Shown piece by piece: positions 8,093 to 15,994 of a stretch of 54,845 nucleotides of DNA (positions are counted from its first letter, which is position 1; each line of letters opens with the position of its first letter). The DNA lies in contig SVRS01000009.1 in the NCBI GenBank assembly GCA_015064695.1, positions 1 through 54,845 of the forward strand. The letters run 5' to 3'. Under the pieces are notes generated by a model. That model ran no database searches, was not told the DNA's origin, and was given only the letters and a program-made list of their open reading frames with translations. This DNA is from Oscillospiraceae bacterium. GTDB lineage: Bacteria > Bacillota > Clostridia > Oscillospirales > CAG-272. The translations under genes and the position numbers were made by a program.

Positions 8093-10690
8093 TCATTGGA
8101 TCTCCGCAAGGAGCAATCCGCCGCCCAGCGGAACTGTTACGATGGCTCCTGCGGAGGTCCTGATCTCGGTATTATACTGCAAGGGAATCCGCTCAAGCTC
8201 AACGCCATCGGCGCTCTGCACTACCGCAGAAACACCCTCTGCCGGGAGCGAAACGGCCAAAATCTGCACCTTGCCGGTCTCCCCCACCCGTATGGACAGT
8301 GTGTGTCCGTCGGCCGATGCGTCGGGAGTGGGGAACACCGTCGTGCCCCGTCCGTCCTGAAGCAGCATCAAATTAAAGCGGGGAATGAAATACTCGTCCA
8401 GCCACAGCGCATCGGACACCTGGAAATCGGCACCGGCGGAAAACTCCGAAACCGTGATCCAGTTCGTCTGCGCCGCGGTCAAGGTCACGCGGAAATACCG
8501 CGCCTCCACGTCCAGGGTCATGCTCACCTCGGGGGAACAGACGTCGCCCAGCTTGGTCCAGACGGAGCCGTCGGCGGAATAGCTCAATTCACCGTTCTGA
8601 ACGTAATCGGTCTCACCCGTCACCGAGCGGGCCCGGAAGAGAATGGAGGACACGCGCATGACTGCACCAAGATCCAGTTGGAAGTAGTCTCCTTCACGGC
8701 CTCCGGAGGAGGACCAGAAGTAGGTTCCCTCCATGCCGTCGCAGGCCAGATTCGGGAGATAGTTGTCGTACGCAGACAGATTGGACGTAAACGTAGGCAG
8801 GGCAACGGAGGGTGTCTCGCCGCCGAAGCCGCACAACTCATCCAACCGAGTCTGAAGCGTATTCAGGAACACCGTCAAGACCTTCTCGGAAACCAGGCGG
8901 GCATTATGCCGGATCGAGGCTTCGGCATCCTTATAGGTGCCCAGCAGAGCCAGGATCTCGTTCAGCGGCTTCCCTTCCTCGTAAGCGGTCTCCATGTCCA
9001 GGTAGGCCATACCCATAACACCGTAGGCGCGGTATTTGAATACCCAATCGGCGATATCGTTGTAAATGGCTTGGTTCTCCATACGGGCTAAGAGGTCAGC
9101 GTTCGCCACCATCTGCTCAAAATAGGCGCGCAAAGCGGCGGTGGATTCCTCGGAGCGATTGTTTTTATAGGCGTTCAGCAGGGACTTCAGCGCCGTGCTG
9201 TCGATATATTTGTTCATGGGAGACGCGCCGGTCATAGCAATGAAATGCAACATCGCCTCAGCGACGTCGGGAACCAGCGCCTCACAGGCGGCCTGCAGGG
9301 AAACGTCGGGATCGTATTGCTCGGGATTCCACAAGTAATCCGCCGTAGTAAACAAGGGCACCATGGAGGCGTAGCCCTGGTTCATGGGATTAGACACCAG
9401 ACCCGTGATGGATTCGTGCAGATCGGCGGTCAGGCCTCTGCAGGCATCCATGTACAGATTATTGACCAGGATATCATTAACGGGATAGTTCCACCAGATG
9501 AACACTTCCCTTTCGTACTTGCGAAGGATCTTGCGCAGGAGCGGGTTCGTGATCTTTTCGGGGGACACGCCGGGGCCCGTCCACATCAGCTCGATATCCT
9601 TGTGAAGCAGGGGCGCGATGGTGTCGGTATACTCGGTGAGCATGAAATCGGTGTACTCAGTGGTGATGGCGACAAGGTTCGACACTCCCTCGTGCGTTTC
9701 CACGAATTTGGTTTGGAAATCATTCAAAAGCTTGGCGTGCCCCTCGGCGTCCAGAGTGGGAATATCGTCCAGGAAAACGGCGAAATCCCGCACGCCCAGG
9801 TCATACATCTGCTGACACTTGGCCATCAGCTTCTGAAAATCCGCCTCGTAGCCGCTGCCGAGGTTGATATCCCCGCCGGGGGAGATAGCGTAGATGAACT
9901 TGACGTAGTTCTCCCGGGCAGAGGCGATGAGGTCGGTCATGATGTCCAGCTCCGTCCCCGTGTACAGGTCGCGCCACTGGGCGCGGTGCTTGGGATCGTC
10001 CTTGGGGGCGTAGATATAGGCGTTCATCTTGTTCTCCCCCATGAAGGCAAACAGCTCCTTGCGGAACTCGTGGGTCCACGCGGTGCCGTAGAAGCCCTCG
10101 ATGACGCCTCTTTGGGGGTTGCGGGGGGCATCCTTGACAGTGACCGAGGGAGCCCGGCCGTTCTCCGTAAGAGAGCAAAGCGTTGTCATGGCGTAGAAGG
10201 CGCCCCGCTCGGTCTGTGCCTCGACGGTGATGCCGCCCTCACGAATCGTGAGGATATAGGCCTCGTCCGCGCCGTACTCGAAATCAGAGGACAGGTCGCG
10301 ATAGATCACGGTTACGGGAAGACCGTTTTCCTCCAAGGAAGCTCCGGCCTTAGTCAGCAGAGCGGAAAACTTCTCCGCATTTTCATCAAGGCTCACGGCA
10401 CTCAAGGCAACCGCAGACGCTTCCTTTCCTGCTGCCACCGACATATACAGGGGAATCGGATATACGGAAGGAACCAAACACCCTTCCGCCCCGGGCACGT
10501 CATGGGTTTCGCCGGGCTCTGTTCCTGCGGGGTCCTTGCCTGCGGTCCCCGACGTGGAGGCAACCGTTCCGCCCTCCTCCGTATCGCCCGAGGACTTATC
10601 CCCTCCGCAAGCGGTCAAGGGAGCCGCCAACAGGCAAACCGCCATAACCGCCGCCGTGATACTCCGAAGCTTTCGTTTCGTGTGTTTCAT
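8093..10690 (-). CDS. GH84 beta-N-acetylglucosaminidase/hyaluronidase-type lipoprotein
   Basis: 865-residue lipoprotein (lipobox LTAC, Cys28). After a Gly/Ser/Thr linker comes a GH20b-like N-terminal domain (about 75-185), then the GH84 barrel: RGVIEGFYGTAW (194-205), YIYAPKDDPKHR (225-236) and FAVFLDDIP with the catalytic Asp308-Asp309 pair used in substrate-assisted hydrolysis of N-acetylglucosamine. A helical region follows, then an F5/8-type C (CBM32-like) domain around 640-770 and a short beta-rich tail. It likely removes GlcNAc or O-GlcNAc from mucin-type glycoproteins outside the cell. I prefer the start MKHTKRKL (10690), which gives a clean signal peptide and has GGAGG eight bases upstream. 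It is monocistronic by its own promoter. Confidence 0.92.
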   Translation of the reverse strand: MKHTKRKLRSITAAVMAVCLLAAPLTACGGDKSSGDTEEGGTVASTSGTAGKDPAGTEPGETHDVPGAEGCLVPSVYPIPLYMSVAAGKEASAVALSAVSLDENAEKFSALLTKAGASLEENGLPVTVIYRDLSSDFEYGADEAYILTIREGGITVEAQTERGAFYAMTTLCSLTENGRAPSVTVKDAPRNPQRGVIEGFYGTAWTHEFRKELFAFMGENKMNAYIYAPKDDPKHRAQWRDLYTGTELDIMTDLIASARENYVKFIYAISPGGDINLGSGYEADFQKLMAKCQQMYDLGVRDFAVFLDDIPTLDAEGHAKLLNDFQTKFVETHEGVSNLVAITTEYTDFMLTEYTDTIAPLLHKDIELMWTGPGVSPEKITNPLLRKILRKYEREVFIWWNYPVNDILVNNLYMDACRGLTADLHESITGLVSNPMNQGYASMVPLFTTADYLWNPEQYDPDVSLQAACEALVPDVAEAMLHFIAMTGASPMNKYIDSTALKSLLNAYKNNRSEESTAALRAYFEQMVANADLLARMENQAIYNDIADWVFKYRAYGVMGMAYLDMETAYEEGKPLNEILALLGTYKDAEASIRHNARLVSEKVLTVFLNTLQTRLDELCGFGGETPSVALPTFTSNLSAYDNYLPNLACDGMEGTYFWSSSGGREGDYFQLDLGAVMRVSSILFRARSVTGETDYVQNGELSYSADGSVWTKLGDVCSPEVSMTLDVEARYFRVTLTAAQTNWITVSEFSAGADFQVSDALWLDEYFIPRFNLMLLQDGRGTTVFPTPDASADGHTLSIRVGETGKVQILAVSLPAEGVSAVVQSADGVELERIPLQYNTEIRTSAGAIVTVPLGGGLLLAEIQ

Positions 10691-10733
10691 ACGTAAATTC
10701 CTCCGTAGATGCAGTTTTCGTTTGACTACTACC

Positions 10734-10762
10734 ATTATACCATATTTCAGGCCCCCTCGCAA
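10734..10762 (-). promoter_or_regulatory. sigma-A promoter of the GH84 gene
   Basis: TTGCGA (10757-10762), 17 bases, then TATAAT (10734-10739) preceded by TGG (extended -10) on the minus strand. It supports the internal start at 10690, because an ATG at 10762 would lie inside the -35 box. Confidence 0.75.
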
Positions 10763-10807
10763 TCGTCATTGTGTAAAAAAAAACATTCTTTAGAATTGTG
10801 CAAAACC

Positions 10808-10843
10808 GATAGCCCCCTCCGCGCCATGGCGGAGGGGGCTATC
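10808..10843 (-). terminator. terminator after pepD
   Basis: GATAGCCCCCTCCGC pairs with GCGGAGGGGGCTATC around a six-base loop; on the minus strand it is followed by GGTTTTGCA. It separates pepD from the GH84 promoter. Confidence 0.85.
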
Positions 10844-10861
10844 ACCCTATAAGGATAAAGA

Positions 10862-12364
10862 TCACGACAGCTCTCGCAGGACCTCGCAGACCAGGCGGTA
10901 GGTGCGCTCCACCGAGGGAGCGGAGAGCATTTCGCGGGGGGTGTGGATGTCCCGCATATCGGGGCCCACCGAGATGATGTCCATCTCCCCCAGCTTGTCG
11001 CAGAGGATGCCGCACTCCAGACCCGCGTGGATGACCTCCACACGGGGGGTGATGCCGTACATTTCCTCGCTCACCGCCGTCCACAGGTCGCGGAGGGGGG
11101 AGACGGGGGCAAAGTCCCAGCCGGGGTAACGGGCGCGGTGGGTGGCGTTTGCGCCGTCGCTCGTGATGGCAACGGCCAGCACCTCCAGCTCCCGTTCGGA
11201 ATCATCCAAATGGCTGTTTGAGGCAGAGCGGGTAGACATGGAAAGCTTCACGACAGAGGGCTTCCCTTCACCGTCGGCAAGGGTCTTGACGATGCCCAGA
11301 TTGCGGGAATGAGCCACCAAGCCCTTCACGTGGGCGGACATGGACAGAACCCCGTCACGAACCAGGGTGAGAAGGGACAGCACGGCGAAGGTAGACTTGT
11401 CGTCCATGCACAGCGCGGGAGTCTCAGGCAGGATCTCGGCGGTGCAGGTAAACGTCTTGTCTGCGGGAATCATATTGGGCTCGCATCGCAAAAGCGCGGC
11501 CTCGGCGTCCACGGCACGGGCAAAGCTCTCGGCACAGTTTACATCTCGCAGAGCCACCGTAACGGTGCAGTCTCTGGGAATGGCGTTGTCCTTGCCCCCG
11601 CCGTTCAACGAGATCAAAGCGAAATCATATGCTTCGGTCAATGCCCCGAGGATGCGCCCCATGGCCTTGATAGCATTGGTATGCCCCTCGTGGATCTCCA
11701 CGCCCGAGTGACCGCCCGTGAAGCCGTCCAGGGTGACCTTCACGGCGATCCCCTCAGCGGGCTCGCAGGTAACGTGGACCAGGATATCGGTCCGCATGCC
11801 GCCCGAGCAGCCTGCGGTGATGATACCCTCGGCCTCGCTGTCCAGGTTGATCATGGTGCGAGCGGTGGCTCCTGCGGCTACGGGATCGAAGGCCCAGGCT
11901 CCCTCCAGCCCCGTCTCCTCGGAGACGGTGAACAGGCACTCGATGGCGGGATGGGGCTCGGGGGGATTATCCAGAATAGCCAGCATCATGGCCACGGCGA
12001 TGCCGTCGTCCCCGCCCAGAGTGGTGTCGGTGGCCGAGATCCAGCCATCGGTATCCACTTTAAGCTTTAAGCCGTCGGTGGCGAAATCGTGGGTAGAGTC
12101 GGCCGTCTTCTCCCCCACCATGTCGGTGTGGCCCTGGAGCATGACGGCAGGGGCCGTCTCGTGCCCCTCGGTGGCGGGGCGCTTGACAAAGAGATTATGT
12201 ACCGCGTCGCGGTAGCAGGAAAGACCGCGGGCGCGGGCGAAAGCTTCAATATAGTCGGCGATCCTTCCCTCATCTCCCGACACGTGGGGGATGGCGCAGA
12301 TATCCTCAAAGAAGGCCATCACCGAGGCGGGCTCAAGGCCCGACAGAATGCGATTGTTCTCCAT
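10862..12364 (-). CDS. pepD: aminoacyl-histidine dipeptidase (M20 family)
   Basis: 500-residue cytoplasmic zinc dipeptidase (carnosinase/PepD type) that cleaves Xaa-His and other dipeptides, fitting with peptide uptake elsewhere in the window. M20 metal motifs are visible: LQGHTDMV near residue 78 (first His/Asp), GGDDGIAVAM (bridging Asp), SEETGLEGA (catalytic Glu pair) and HAGLECGIL near the C-terminus. It starts MENNRILSG at 12364, with GAGGAG upstream. The start is about 20 bases after the stop of spoVAC, so the two may be cotranscribed. Confidence 0.93.
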   Translation of the reverse strand: MENNRILSGLEPASVMAFFEDICAIPHVSGDEGRIADYIEAFARARGLSCYRDAVHNLFVKRPATEGHETAPAVMLQGHTDMVGEKTADSTHDFATDGLKLKVDTDGWISATDTTLGGDDGIAVAMMLAILDNPPEPHPAIECLFTVSEETGLEGAWAFDPVAAGATARTMINLDSEAEGIITAGCSGGMRTDILVHVTCEPAEGIAVKVTLDGFTGGHSGVEIHEGHTNAIKAMGRILGALTEAYDFALISLNGGGKDNAIPRDCTVTVALRDVNCAESFARAVDAEAALLRCEPNMIPADKTFTCTAEILPETPALCMDDKSTFAVLSLLTLVRDGVLSMSAHVKGLVAHSRNLGIVKTLADGEGKPSVVKLSMSTRSASNSHLDDSERELEVLAVAITSDGANATHRARYPGWDFAPVSPLRDLWTAVSEEMYGITPRVEVIHAGLECGILCDKLGEMDIISVGPDMRDIHTPREMLSAPSVERTYRLVCEVLRELS

Positions 12365-12384
12365 AAAATTCTCCTCAAATAGAT

Positions 12385-12843
12385 TTAGCTCATTCCCTGC
12401 ACCCGGGTGACCACCCAATAGACCACCCCGTACAGGCTTCCTGCCAGGGTTCCGTAGAGCAGGACGGGGCCTGCCACCGAAAAGATTTTGGCACCCACGC
12501 CCAGGATCAGTCCCTCGCTTTTGGCGTCGATGGCGGGGGAGGCCACCGCGTTGGCAAAGCCCGTGATGGGCACGAGGGTCCCCGCTCCCGCGAATTTAGC
12601 AAGGCGGTCGAAAACACCCAGTCCCGTCAGAATAGCGGCAACGAGCACCAAGGTGGCGGCGGTGAGGGTGCCTGCATCCTCCTTCGGGAGGCCGCAGAGC
12701 TTGGTATAGACGTCGTTCAAGCCCTGGCCCAGGCAACAGATGAGGCCGCCCACTAAAAAGGCGTGCAGGCAGTCCTTCCCTAACGGGGATTTGGGCGCAC
12801 GGGCATCGGCGTATTTTTTGTAGGTTTCTTTGCTCATGTTCAT
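12385..12843 (-). CDS. spoVAC: stage V sporulation protein AC-like
   Basis: 152-residue protein of the SpoVA channel that moves Ca-dipicolinate across the inner membrane of the developing and germinating spore. Hallmarks: HAFLVGGLICCLGQG, TGLGVFDRLAKFAGAGT, VPITGFANAV and LGVGAKIFSVAGPVLLYG, matching SpoVAC rather than SpoVAE in the GFAN and GVGAK motifs. At least three hydrophobic segments. The start MNMSKET at 12843 has AGAGGAG upstream. The usual partners spoVAD and spoVAE are not next to it. A candidate sigma-G promoter lies at 12927-12956. Confidence 0.88.
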   Translation of the reverse strand: MNMSKETYKKYADARAPKSPLGKDCLHAFLVGGLICCLGQGLNDVYTKLCGLPKEDAGTLTAATLVLVAAILTGLGVFDRLAKFAGAGTLVPITGFANAVASPAIDAKSEGLILGVGAKIFSVAGPVLLYGTLAGSLYGVVYWVVTRVQGMS

Positions 12844-12867
12844 GGCGGTGTCACTCCTCTGCTCCCT

Positions 12868-12896
12868 TGTAGGGGCGGTCATTGACCGCCCGCCCC
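12868..12896 (+). repeat. TGTAGGG palindromic intergenic repeat, copy A
   Basis: TTGTAGGGGCGGTCATTGAC starts a short palindrome (GGGCGGTC/GACCGCCC, 12873-12891) in the leader of spoVAC. It belongs with the copies at 53617-53649 and 54343-54376. Confidence 0.7.
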
Positions 12897-12926
12897 GCGT
12901 CATGCGCGAGTATAGGATCTTTTGAG

Positions 12927-12956
12927 TAGTGTGCCACGGAATCGCTCGATCTATTC
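12927..12956 (-). promoter_or_regulatory. spoVAC: candidate sigma-G promoter of spoVAC
   Basis: Minus strand: GAATA (12952-12956), 18 bases, CACACTA (12927-12933). The sigma-G consensus is GHATR-18-CATWMTA, so there is one mismatch. SpoVA genes are forespore (sigma-G) genes in Bacillus, which makes the match believable. Confidence 0.5.
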
Positions 12957-12961
12957 GTTTT

Positions 12962-13729
12962 TTACTCGATCAGCTCGCAATACGCCATATACAGGCAAGG
13001 CCGCTCCTCGGAGTACTCCGCCCCCTGCAGGAAGGCTACCATCCCCGCGCTCTCTCCGTATACGCGGATCCGATCTCCGGGCAAAAATTGCAGGGGAGAG
13101 CCCAAATTACAATCCTGAATGTAGATGATCAACTCACCGCCATCCAGATCGCGGCAACGGTAGTAGGTGGCACCTACGTCGTACACGTCGATGCTATGCT
13201 CCACTTCTTTCTCAACAACCACCAATTCCATGGAGACATACCGCCCCAAGTCGCCCGCGCTCCGATAGAAGGACTCCACGTCCATGTCCTCGCAAAGCTG
13301 CACGTACTCCTCCCGGGAGATGCGGTCGTTGACGAGGGGCTGATCCCACAGCATAGGCAGCAGGACGGTGCCCACCGCAAACAACAGCACGTAGGCGCCC
13401 ACCACCACCGAGGCGGCGATGATCTTGGACTTTTTCGAATGGGGGCTGGTGAAGAACAGGACGATACCCACGATGGGCATGAAATACAGCATGAGCAGGA
13501 TGAACCACCAGGAGTGATACCACGCGATAAACTGCACCCGTCCCGACGAGCCCCGCTTCTTTTTTGGGGGTTTGACCTTGGCGCGGTTCCCCGCCCGAAA
13601 TTCCTCGGGGCAGATCTTACCGCACAGGGGACACTCCTCGGTGGAAAAGAAGCACTGGCAATCGGGGCATTTATTCAGCTCGGGGCGATCCAGCTCGTCG
13701 GAATCGAAATAGCCTAAACTACGGCCCAT
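12962..13729 (-). CDS. zinc-ribbon membrane protein of unknown function
   Basis: 255 residues. The N-terminus has a zinc ribbon (CPDCQCFF...CPLCGKICPEEF, about residues 21-42), then a basic stretch (KPPKKKRGS) and two hydrophobic helices (about 72-93 and 103-125), followed by an extracytoplasmic C-terminal domain of about 130 residues that I do not recognise. The start MGRSLGYFD at 13729 has GGAGG upstream. It begins 13 bases after the HD-domain gene stop, so the two are probably in one operon with the MATE exporter. Confidence 0.75.
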   Translation of the reverse strand: MGRSLGYFDSDELDRPELNKCPDCQCFFSTEECPLCGKICPEEFRAGNRAKVKPPKKKRGSSGRVQFIAWYHSWWFILLMLYFMPIVGIVLFFTSPHSKKSKIIAASVVVGAYVLLFAVGTVLLPMLWDQPLVNDRISREEYVQLCEDMDVESFYRSAGDLGRYVSMELVVVEKEVEHSIDVYDVGATYYRCRDLDGGELIIYIQDCNLGSPLQFLPGDRIRVYGESAGMVAFLQGAEYSEERPCLYMAYCELIE

Positions 13730-13742
13730 AAAGGCTCCTCCT

Positions 13743-14384
13743 TTACTTTTTCTCGGGGCTGCCTTCCATGAAGTAAGCCGCCTCCATATCCGCCACGCAA
13801 AGGGCCCAGGCCAGGGGGAACATTTCCAGGGCCTTGCCCACGTTGCCGGGATCCTCGGGGCCCGAGAAGCCCATATGGTATCGGATGGCGAAGGCCTCGT
13901 CACGGGTCAGGCGCATGTAGCCCGAGGCGATGTAGACCGACTTCTCGCCGTGGCCATAGGGCAGGTTATCCTCGATGGTATAGTAGGGGACGGACTCCCA
14001 CTTGCCCTGCTCGTTCTTGACGTTGCGGGAGGAGACCTTATAGAAATTCACCTTGCACAGGTCGTGGAGCAGGGCGGCAATGGCGATGCTCTCATCGGAA
14101 TAGCTGATGCCGTAAAGCTCCTTGACACGGGGACGGGCCAGGATATCCACCAGAGCGTCATATACGTTGAGGGAGTGCTGGCAGAGGCCGCCCTCGTAGT
14201 TGCCGTGGTAGCGGGTGGAGGCGGGGGCGGTGAAGAAATCTGAGCTTTCCAGATAGGCCAGAAGCTTATCCGCGCCCTCACGGGAAATCGTGGTTTTGAA
14301 AATATCGATGAATCTCAAACGGTTGGCGGCGGCCTGAGCCGAAATAGCCGAAGGGGCAAGGCTGTCGTTCATTTGGTAGGACAT
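13743..14384 (-). CDS. HD-domain phosphohydrolase
   Basis: 213-residue soluble HD protein. Metal motifs: GGLCQHSLNV with His70, LLHDLCK with His107-Asp108, then GHGEKS and an RYHMG motif. A helical N-terminal part of about 50 residues precedes the domain. The family includes nucleotide and oligonucleotide hydrolases of the YhaM/RNase type; the substrate here is unknown. AAAGGA lies nine bases before the start. It lies between the MATE exporter and the zinc-ribbon gene in a tight minus-strand run. Confidence 0.8.
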   Translation of the reverse strand: MSYQMNDSLAPSAISAQAAANRLRFIDIFKTTISREGADKLLAYLESSDFFTAPASTRYHGNYEGGLCQHSLNVYDALVDILARPRVKELYGISYSDESIAIAALLHDLCKVNFYKVSSRNVKNEQGKWESVPYYTIEDNLPYGHGEKSVYIASGYMRLTRDEAFAIRYHMGFSGPEDPGNVGKALEMFPLAWALCVADMEAAYFMEGSPEKK

Positions 14385-14425
14385 AATTTCGATTCCTTTC
14401 TATAGGTACACAATTGTATCATTCA

Positions 14426-15826
14426 TCATTTCGTGACGGGCTCGGAGACGGCTAAGGGCTCGATTACCCTCTTTCTCATCAGCTTCCGGTAGAAGTAGAT
14501 GCAGAACAGGAAATGAACACCGCCCGTCAACGCCCAGGAAATGGGATAACTGACGTACAGGGACATGATCTCCCCGGGGAACAGAGGGCAGACGGTGCTG
14601 ACCCATACGATACGGAAGGCGCAGGAGCCCAAAAGCGACACGATCATGGGCTGCATCGCCTTGCCCATACCGCGCAGGATACCGCATCCCACCTCCATAA
14701 GTCCGCAAAGGAAGTAGCAGATGGCGATCACATTGAGGCGGTTCACACCGGCCTGCACAACCAGGTCGCGATTCTCGCCCGAGGTGTACAGGAGCAACAG
14801 CACGTCTCCGAAAAGCAGCAGGATCCCGCCCACGAGAAGCCCGATGACCAGCACCATGCCCACGCACTGAAGGGCGATCTTCTTGATGCGCTCGTACTTC
14901 CCCGCGCCCACGTTCTGACCGATGAAGGTCAGGGTCGCTTGGTAGACGGCGTTCATGGCGGTGTAGGCAAAGCCCTCCAGGTTTCCCGCCGCGGTATTAC
15001 CTGCGATGATGACTGTGGGATAGGCGTTGACCGCCGATTGGATAATAACGTTGGAGAGAGAGAACATACATCCCTGCAGACCGGCGGGAAGACCGATCAT
15101 GACCATGCGAAGAAGCTTTCGGCCGTTGACCGTAAAGCCCGTGATGCGGCAGACTCCTCGGGTCTTGATCATATACAGAACGGTCAGGCCTGCGGCTACG
15201 TACTGAGACACCGCCGTAGCAATGCCCACGCCGATGGCCCCCAGGCCAAGGCCCAGCACCATGACCAGGTTCAACACCACGTTGACCACACCGGAGGCGG
15301 ACAGGAAATACAGGGGATGCTTGGTATCGCCGTTGGAACGCAGGATGGCGGCCATGTAGTTATAGACCAGACAGCCGGGCATACCGCAGAAGTAGGCGCG
15401 CATGTAGGGAATCGCCTCAACCAGCACATCATCGGGGGTCTTCATCAGCACGAGCATGGGCTCTGCCAGCACGATGCCGAAAAGCATCACCGCCACACCG
15501 CCCACGAGAGAGGCAGTCAGAGAGGTGGAAATCAGCTTGATTACGTCACTGTGCCGCTTAGCGCCCAGATCCTGGGCGGCGATGACACCCGCTCCCACAG
15601 ACAGTCCAATGAACAGGTTGACGATCAGATTGATTAAGGCGCCGCAGCTGCCCACGGCGGCCATGGCGGCCTCGCCGGCAAAGCGCCCGACCACCGCCAC
15701 GTCGGCGGCGTTGAACAAAAGCTGTAGTATCCCCGATGCCATAACGGGCAGTGTAAAACGGATCATTTTGCCGAGGACGGGACCTTCGGTCATATTCAGA
15801 TCACGGGAACGGATAGTTGTAGACAC
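14426..15826 (-). CDS. MATE family efflux transporter
   Basis: Polytopic exporter of the multidrug and toxin extrusion family, about 12 helices, expelling cations or drugs in exchange for Na+ or H+. The start GTG (VSTTIRSRDLNMTEGPVLG) at 15826 gives the family-typical N-terminus. An ATG at 15889 overlaps the -10 box of the promoter and cannot be the start. That gives 466 residues, the usual length. Family features include MTEGPVLGKMIRFTLP, the AAVGSCGALINL stretch in helix 2 and IGQNVGAGKYERIKK in the middle. It heads a possible operon with the HD and zinc-ribbon genes (41-base gap). Confidence 0.9.
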   Translation of the reverse strand: MSTTIRSRDLNMTEGPVLGKMIRFTLPVMASGILQLLFNAADVAVVGRFAGEAAMAAVGSCGALINLIVNLFIGLSVGAGVIAAQDLGAKRHSDVIKLISTSLTASLVGGVAVMLFGIVLAEPMLVLMKTPDDVLVEAIPYMRAYFCGMPGCLVYNYMAAILRSNGDTKHPLYFLSASGVVNVVLNLVMVLGLGLGAIGVGIATAVSQYVAAGLTVLYMIKTRGVCRITGFTVNGRKLLRMVMIGLPAGLQGCMFSLSNVIIQSAVNAYPTVIIAGNTAAGNLEGFAYTAMNAVYQATLTFIGQNVGAGKYERIKKIALQCVGMVLVIGLLVGGILLLFGDVLLLLYTSGENRDLVVQAGVNRLNVIAICYFLCGLMEVGCGILRGMGKAMQPMIVSLLGSCAFRIVWVSTVCPLFPGEIMSLYVSYPISWALTGGVHFLFCIYFYRKLMRKRVIEPLAVSEPVTK

Positions 15827-15887
15827 GACGATTGACCTTCTTTCTGCCGAACCTCCTTCACTGCGGAAGAAATGGATAGACGATCTC

Positions 15888-15916
15888 ATTATACTCTTTT
15901 TTCATTGGAAAGTCAA
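15888..15916 (-). promoter_or_regulatory. sigma-A promoter of the MATE gene
   Basis: TTGACT (15911-15916), 17 bases, TATAAT (15888-15893) on the minus strand. Confidence 0.85.
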
Positions 15917-15994
15917 GAGTTTTTTGAAGGGATAACCAAAATACGAAAAATCCCTTCCCGACGGGTCTGTCGGGAAGGGATCTGGGAAAGCGGC

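Noticed and set aside
8093..10762. ATG at 10762 as start of the GH84 lipoprotein
   Set aside because: It lies in the -35 box and would bury the signal peptide 24 residues inside the protein.
14426..15889. ATG at 15889 as start of the MATE gene
   Set aside because: It overlaps the -10 box of the gene's promoter; the GTG at 15826 gives the normal family N-terminus.
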